From Pseudomonadota bacterium (GTDB lineage Bacteria; Pseudomonadota; Alphaproteobacteria; RF32; CAG-239): DNA of 16,731 bases. Below, one piece after another: positions 13,189 through 16,731 of this stretch (positions are counted from its first letter, which is position 1; each line of letters opens with the position of its first letter). Where the stretch lies: NCBI GenBank assembly GCA_018362935.1, contig JAHALQ010000028.1:1-16731 (forward strand), given 5' to 3'. A program made the translations under genes and the position numbers. The notes under the pieces were generated by a model. That model did not search any database and was not told where the DNA came from. It saw only the letters and a list, made by a program, of their open reading frames with translations.

Positions 13189-13758
13189 ATGAAAAAACAA
13201 CTGACAGCTTTCATATGCGCTCTGCCGCTGCTGCTGTGGGGCAGTTGCGGAAACGCTTCCAGCCTGGACGACCTCTACCGGGACATTATCCGTTCCGATA
13301 ATCAGGGATATCTGCCGCTGTTCGTCAAAAACCGCAAAATGCCCGACATTCTCGGTACCGGTAGCCTTGTTCAGACGGCAAGCACTGACGCAACGCAGAC
13401 CAAGCCTGCCACGGATGAAAACGGCGTCAGCCTGGTTAACACCATTCCTGAAAAAGAGGCCGCCCAAAGAGCCAAACAGCTCAAGTGGAAACAAACTCTC
13501 AAGGCTGTCGAGCAAAACCGTATTACCCCTCTTGAACTTGACGAAATATATTACCGCATCCGCCTCAACGACCCTAAAGCCGTAGAAGTTCTTGCCTGGA
13601 TGTACACCAAGGGTGTCGGCGTTCAGATTGATTATGTGGAAGCTTACAAACTGTATCGCAAAGCCGCCGCGCTGAATATTCCCAAAGCACAGGAAAACGC
13701 CCGGCTGGTCTACGGCGCAATGAACGAAGAACAACGCAAAAAGCTTAAGGGTTACTAG
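13189..13758 (+). CDS. Exported Sel1-repeat (TPR-like) protein of unknown function
   Basis: A 189-residue protein with a clear signal peptide: MKKQ, then a hydrophobic core FICALPLLLW and probable cleavage near GNA-SS (residue 24). A Cys at about 20 (WGSCGNA) makes a lipoprotein possible, but no good lipobox is seen. The middle (about 55-95) is low in structure, rich in Thr/Ser/Lys. The C-terminal part carries one Sel1-like repeat, AVEVLAWMYTKGVGVQIDY followed by EAYKLYRKAAAL and IPKAQENARL. Such repeats usually mediate protein contacts in the periplasm. The start codon has no good ribosome-binding site. Its 3' end overlaps gmk by 14 nt in convergent orientation. Specific role unknown. Confidence 0.75.
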   Translation: MKKQLTAFICALPLLLWGSCGNASSLDDLYRDIIRSDNQGYLPLFVKNRKMPDILGTGSLVQTASTDATQTKPATDENGVSLVNTIPEKEAAQRAKQLKWKQTLKAVEQNRITPLELDEIYYRIRLNDPKAVEVLAWMYTKGVGVQIDYVEAYKLYRKAAALNIPKAQENARLVYGAMNEEQRKKLKGY

Positions 13759-14407
13759 CCTCTTTTATCAGCTCGTTGACAAAACCCTTCATGCCGACCT
13801 GGCGTACCCGTTTCATCCTTTCGCCGGAAATGATTTTCTGAATCTTTTTGACCGTTTCATCCAGATCCACATTGACGATGACATAGTCAAATTCGTCCCA
13901 GTGGCTGATTTTATCAAGGATGATGCCCATGCGCTTTTCAATAACTTCGGGAGAATCCGTCCCGCGGTTGATCAGTCTTTCGCGCAATTCGCGGATTGAA
14001 GGCGGCAGCAGATAAATCGTCACCACGTCATCACCGGCCTTTTTGCGCATCTGGCGGCATCCCGCCCAATCCATGTCAAACAGAACATCCTGGCCGACAT
14101 TGATAAAACTGTCAACTTCCGAACGCAGCGTTCCGTAACGCGCGCCGTACTGAGAGTCGACATATTCATAAAAAGCGTCCTGTTTCAAGAATTCGTCATA
14201 CTGCTCGTCTGTCACAAAGTAGTAATCGACGCCGTCGACTTCCCCGGGGCGCGGTGCGCGGGTGGTTACTGAAACAGACCATTTAATATTGCTGTCTTCC
14301 GCAAGGATTCTCTTGGCAACGGTTCCTTTTCCGGTTCCCGAAGGCGCTTCAATAATAAACATTGCCCCTTTACGAACTTTTTTTAATCTACTGATAATCT
14401 CATTCAT
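13745..14407 (-). CDS. gmk: Guanylate kinase
   Basis: Phosphorylates GMP to GDP with ATP. The 220-residue protein has the P-loop APSGTGKGT (21-29), the GMP-binding TTRAPRPGEVDGVDYYFV segment and the lid segment LINRGTDSPEVIEKRM. The frame extends to an ATG at 14428, but the ATG at 14407 has GGGAG 10 nt upstream and the longer form has no ribosome-binding site. The last codons overlap the end of the Sel1-repeat gene on the other strand, so no terminator fits between them. The neighbouring rpoZ or yicC found beside gmk in many genomes is not here. Confidence 0.94.
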   Translation of the reverse strand: MNEIISRLKKVRKGAMFIIEAPSGTGKGTVAKRILAEDSNIKWSVSVTTRAPRPGEVDGVDYYFVTDEQYDEFLKQDAFYEYVDSQYGARYGTLRSEVDSFINVGQDVLFDMDWAGCRQMRKKAGDDVVTIYLLPPSIRELRERLINRGTDSPEVIEKRMGIILDKISHWDEFDYVIVNVDLDETVKKIQKIISGERMKRVRQVGMKGFVNELIKEASNP

Positions 14408-14422
14408 AGATTTAAATCTCCC

Positions 14423-14450
14423 TTGCAAATCATGCGCCGATGTTTATACT
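14423..14450 (+). promoter_or_regulatory. Candidate promoter of the short-chain dehydrogenase
   Basis: TTGCAA (14423-14428) and TATACT (14445-14450) are 16 nt apart, with a predicted start near 14457. The -35 lies beside the gmk ribosome-binding site. On the minus strand a TATAAA (14443-14448) could be a gmk -10, but its -35 is weak. Confidence 0.45.
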
Positions 14451-14503
14451 CGGCATATCATATTCCATAAATACTTAACAAGTTTTTACCATCGGAGTCA
14501 AAT

Positions 14504-15262
14504 ATGCAAAATTTTCAAAATATTTTAATCACCGGTGCCTCCAGCGGCATCGGCGAAGCTCTGGCCATCCATTATGCCGCTGCCGGCGCCAAAAACCTGT
14601 TTTTGTGCGGACGCAATGCCGAAAGGCTTGAAGCCGTCGCCGCCGAGTGCCACAAATATCAGACTGCCGTTCATACACAAGTTCTTGACGTCACCAACCG
14701 CCAGGCCGTCAGAGAATGGATTGAAGAATGCGAAAAAACCGCGCCGCTCAACCTGGTCTTTGCCAACGCCGGCGTCGCAACATTGCAGGAAACGGACGAA
14801 AACGTCTACAATACTTTTAACACCAACCTGTATGGTGTTCTCAACACCGCGCTGCCGGCCGTCGAAATTTTCAAACGCCGCAAAGACACCAATAAGACAA
14901 TCGCCCTCACCAGTTCAATCGCCGGCTACCACGGCCTGATGACCTGCCCGTCATACAGCGCCAGCAAAGCCGCCGTCAAAGCCTGGGGCGAAGCGCAAAG
15001 GCTGGCTCTCAGGCCTTTCAATATCAACGTCAGCGTCATCTGCCCGGGATTTGTGCGCTCGCGCATTACCGATAAGAACACCTGCCCGATGCCGTTTTTC
15101 ATGGAAGCGCCGCAAGCCGCCAAGATTATTGCCGAAAGGCTCGAAAAAAATATCGGGCTGATAGCTTTTCCGTGGCCGATGCGTCTGGCTTCGTGGCTTG
15201 GCTCAGTTCTGCCCGCGCGGGTAAGCGAATTCATTTATTCGAAACTGCCCTATAAAGTTTAG
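14504..15262 (+). CDS. Short-chain dehydrogenase/reductase (SDR family)
   Basis: A 252-residue Rossmann-fold oxidoreductase. It has TGASSGIG (10-17) for NAD(P) binding, NAG (88-90), Asn108, a serine pair at 137-138 and Tyr151-x3-Lys155 (YSASK), so all catalytic residues are present. Arg38 after the second strand (LCGRNAERL) suggests preference for NADP. The C-terminus FPWPMRLASWLGSVLPARVSEF is hydrophobic and amphipathic, found in SDRs that act near membranes or on lipid-like substrates; this is an inference. The start at 14504 has GGAG 6 nt upstream. The stop overlaps that of the ampG-like gene by 4 nt. Substrate unknown; it is not a second fabG. Confidence 0.88.
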   Translation: MQNFQNILITGASSGIGEALAIHYAAAGAKNLFLCGRNAERLEAVAAECHKYQTAVHTQVLDVTNRQAVREWIEECEKTAPLNLVFANAGVATLQETDENVYNTFNTNLYGVLNTALPAVEIFKRRKDTNKTIALTSSIAGYHGLMTCPSYSASKAAVKAWGEAQRLALRPFNINVSVICPGFVRSRITDKNTCPMPFFMEAPQAAKIIAERLEKNIGLIAFPWPMRLASWLGSVLPARVSEFIYSKLPYKV

Positions 15263-16539
15263 CCGCGGATAACCCTGGTTTTAACCATATAAGCCAGCAA
15301 CAGCAAAGACGGCACCACCATAAAGGATGTCAGCCAGAAGAAAACCGGCCACGAAACCGCTGCCGCCAAAAAGCCGGAAGTCGCCGCAAAAATATCGCGC
15401 GCCAGACTCATAAATGACGACAGCAGCGCATATTGCGTCGCCGTATATTCCTTGTTGCACAGCGATGACAGGTACGCCACAAAAGCAGCCGTTCCCATAC
15501 CGGAAGCGATATTATCAAGCGAAATCGTCACCATTAAAACAGACAAATCATGCCCGGCATACGCCTGCCACACAAACGACATATTTGTCAAACCCTGAAG
15601 AATGCCGCAAAACAACAGCGACCGGACTATCCCGTAACGGCTGACCAAAACGCCGCCGACCAGCGTGCCGCCGATTGTCGCCATAATCCCGAAAAGCTTA
15701 ATAATGGAAGCAATTTCAATTTTGGTAAATCCCATATCATCATAGAAAGGATACGCCATCGGCGCCATATAGGCGTCGGTCATGCGATAAAGGAAAATAA
15801 ACAGCAGAATGACAAACCATTTGGGGCGTTTCATAAAATCGGCAAACGGCGCTATAACCGATTTTTTCAGGAAATTGACCCCGCGTTTCCACAAGCCGCG
15901 CTTTTCATTGCGCTCTTCAGGCTCCGGCTGATGTTCCTTTTTGGCGCACAATATTGCAACCATGCCGACAATGGCACCGAGCGACATTATTTTATAAACG
16001 TCTTCCCACGACATGACAGCGGCCAGAAACAGCGCGCCCGCCCCCGAAAACAGCGTCCCGAAGCGGTATCCCAGTACAAAAACAGCGACCCCGGCGCCTT
16101 GTTCCCGATTGTTAAACGATTCAATGCGGTAGGCATCCAAAACAATATCCTGCGTTGCCGAAGCCACCACCATAAGAAAAGCAAACACGGCCATATTAAC
16201 AGGATTCTGCGCCGGATTCGTCACAGCCATCCCCCAGATGGCAGCCATCAGCCAGATTTGTGCAAACAAAGCCCAGCCCCGCCGCCGCCCCAGACGGTTG
16301 AACAACGGCAGCCGCACCCGGTCAACAACCGGCGACCACAGCCATTTGAAACTATACGGCGCCTTGGCCAAGGAAAACAAACCGATGGCGGCCAGCGAAA
16401 CGCCGGCGTCTTTAAGCCATAAACTGAATGTCCCAAATACCAGAAGATACGGGAAACCGCTCGAAAAACCGAGCAGCATCATGGTCAGCATGCGCTTGTC
16501 GCCGTAAACTTCTATCGCTTTAAGCCATTTTTGCAGCAT
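15259..16539 (-). CDS. ampG: AmpG-like muropeptide permease (major facilitator superfamily)
   Basis: Inner-membrane permease that in characterised members imports anhydro-muropeptides for peptidoglycan recycling and so influences beta-lactamase induction. The 426-residue protein has about twelve hydrophobic segments. It shows AmpG-typical sequence: LLGFSSGFPYLLVFGTFSLW near the N-terminus, FKWLWSPVVDR in the loop after TM2, ATQDIVLDAYRIE, and DNIASGMGTAAFVAYLSSLC in the second half. The frame runs upstream to a GTG at 16554, but AAGGAG at 16546-16551 lies 6 nt before the ATG at 16539. Transcribed alone, convergent with the SDR gene. The family call is firm; the exact substrate is inferred. 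Confidence 0.85.
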   Translation of the reverse strand: MLQKWLKAIEVYGDKRMLTMMLLGFSSGFPYLLVFGTFSLWLKDAGVSLAAIGLFSLAKAPYSFKWLWSPVVDRVRLPLFNRLGRRRGWALFAQIWLMAAIWGMAVTNPAQNPVNMAVFAFLMVVASATQDIVLDAYRIESFNNREQGAGVAVFVLGYRFGTLFSGAGALFLAAVMSWEDVYKIMSLGAIVGMVAILCAKKEHQPEPEERNEKRGLWKRGVNFLKKSVIAPFADFMKRPKWFVILLFIFLYRMTDAYMAPMAYPFYDDMGFTKIEIASIIKLFGIMATIGGTLVGGVLVSRYGIVRSLLFCGILQGLTNMSFVWQAYAGHDLSVLMVTISLDNIASGMGTAAFVAYLSSLCNKEYTATQYALLSSFMSLARDIFAATSGFLAAAVSWPVFFWLTSFMVVPSLLLLAYMVKTRVIRG

Positions 16540-16557
16540 CAGATTCTCCTTCACCGA

Positions 16558-16563
16558 ATTATA
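16558..16563 (-). promoter_or_regulatory. Candidate -10 box of the ampG-like gene
   Basis: A perfect TATAAT on the minus strand, 18 nt before the ATG at 16539. No convincing -35 is found; TTTTAA at 16-nt spacing is the nearest. It would give a very short leader starting at the ribosome-binding site. Confidence 0.35.
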
Positions 16564-16645
16564 TCATAAAGCCAATTAGTTAAAACTCTCTTTCGTTGCG
16601 TGGCTATTTCTGACTTTTTGTCACAACCCAGTCCTTAATTTATTG

Positions 16646-16674
16646 TTGACTCTCTCCGGGAAATGTCCGATAAT
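16646..16674 (+). promoter_or_regulatory. Sigma-70 promoter of the gene at the right edge
   Basis: TTGACT (16646-16651) and GATAAT (16669-16674), each five of six to consensus, are 17 nt apart. Predicted start is near 16681, leaving a 30-nt leader with GAGGT 8 nt before the ATG. Confidence 0.65.
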
Positions 16675-16711
16675 AAGAATAGTCTTATATTCTTGTTTGA
16701 GGTACTTTGCC

Positions 16712-16731
16712 ATGAACTATTTTCGTACTTT
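16712..16731 (+). CDS. Start of a gene, possibly the membrane protease HtpX (3' partial)
   Basis: ATG at 16712 with GAGGT 8 nt upstream begins MNYFRT before the window ends. HtpX zinc metalloproteases of proteobacteria commonly begin MNYFRT or MNFFRT, as I recall; six residues are not proof. The gene has a good promoter and is divergent from the ampG-like gene. Confidence 0.4.

Overview
The window is a compact, mostly housekeeping stretch of an alphaproteobacterial-looking chromosome. The assignment is an inference from gene content. It rests on a YlxR domain fused to an L7Ae-like domain between nusA and infB, an LptG of alphaproteobacterial type, and dispersed palindromic repeats of a kind common in that class. 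No tRNA, rRNA, CRISPR array, transposase or prophage gene was seen.

Layout. 1-322 (+): the end of an unidentified gene overlapping a small XRE-type helix-turn-helix gene with its own terminator. 384-612: a long palindromic repeat carrying a 101-bp insert. 614-2324 (-): fabG and fabD (fatty-acid synthesis). 2500-4761 (+): ftsK (septal DNA translocase), then a terminator. 4796-5017: a second kind of composite palindromic repeat. 5038-5236 (+): a strong promoter, a structured RNA resembling 6S RNA, and its terminator. 5262-5450 (+): a second, shortened helix-turn-helix gene whose 3' end lies in repeat sequence. 5487-10733 (-): the transcription/translation operon rimP-nusA-ylxR/L7Ae-infB. 10979-13090 (-): cysK and lptG. 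13189-13758 (+): an exported Sel1-repeat protein. 13745-14407 (-): gmk. 14504-15262 (+): a short-chain dehydrogenase. 15259-16539 (-): an AmpG-like permease. 16712-end (+): the first codons of a gene, possibly htpX.

The genes serve envelope and core growth functions: lipid synthesis (fabD, fabG), LPS export (lptG), peptidoglycan fragment recycling (ampG), chromosome segregation (ftsK), ribosome maturation and translation (rimP, infB), transcription control (nusA, the 6S-like RNA), nucleotide supply (gmk) and cysteine synthesis (cysK).

The most unusual feature is a family of palindromic elements, three full copies and one half copy. Each lies directly after the stop codon of a minus-strand gene (fabG, infB, nusA, lptG) and in the same orientation. 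The 33-nt loop-proximal core is nearly constant. The stem arms differ in sequence between copies yet stay self-complementary within each copy. One copy carries a hairpin-containing insert, and the half copy supplies the 3' end of the short helix-turn-helix gene. Two of the four copies sit where the usual proteobacterial operon continuation (acpP-fabF after fabG; rbfA-truB after infB) is missing.
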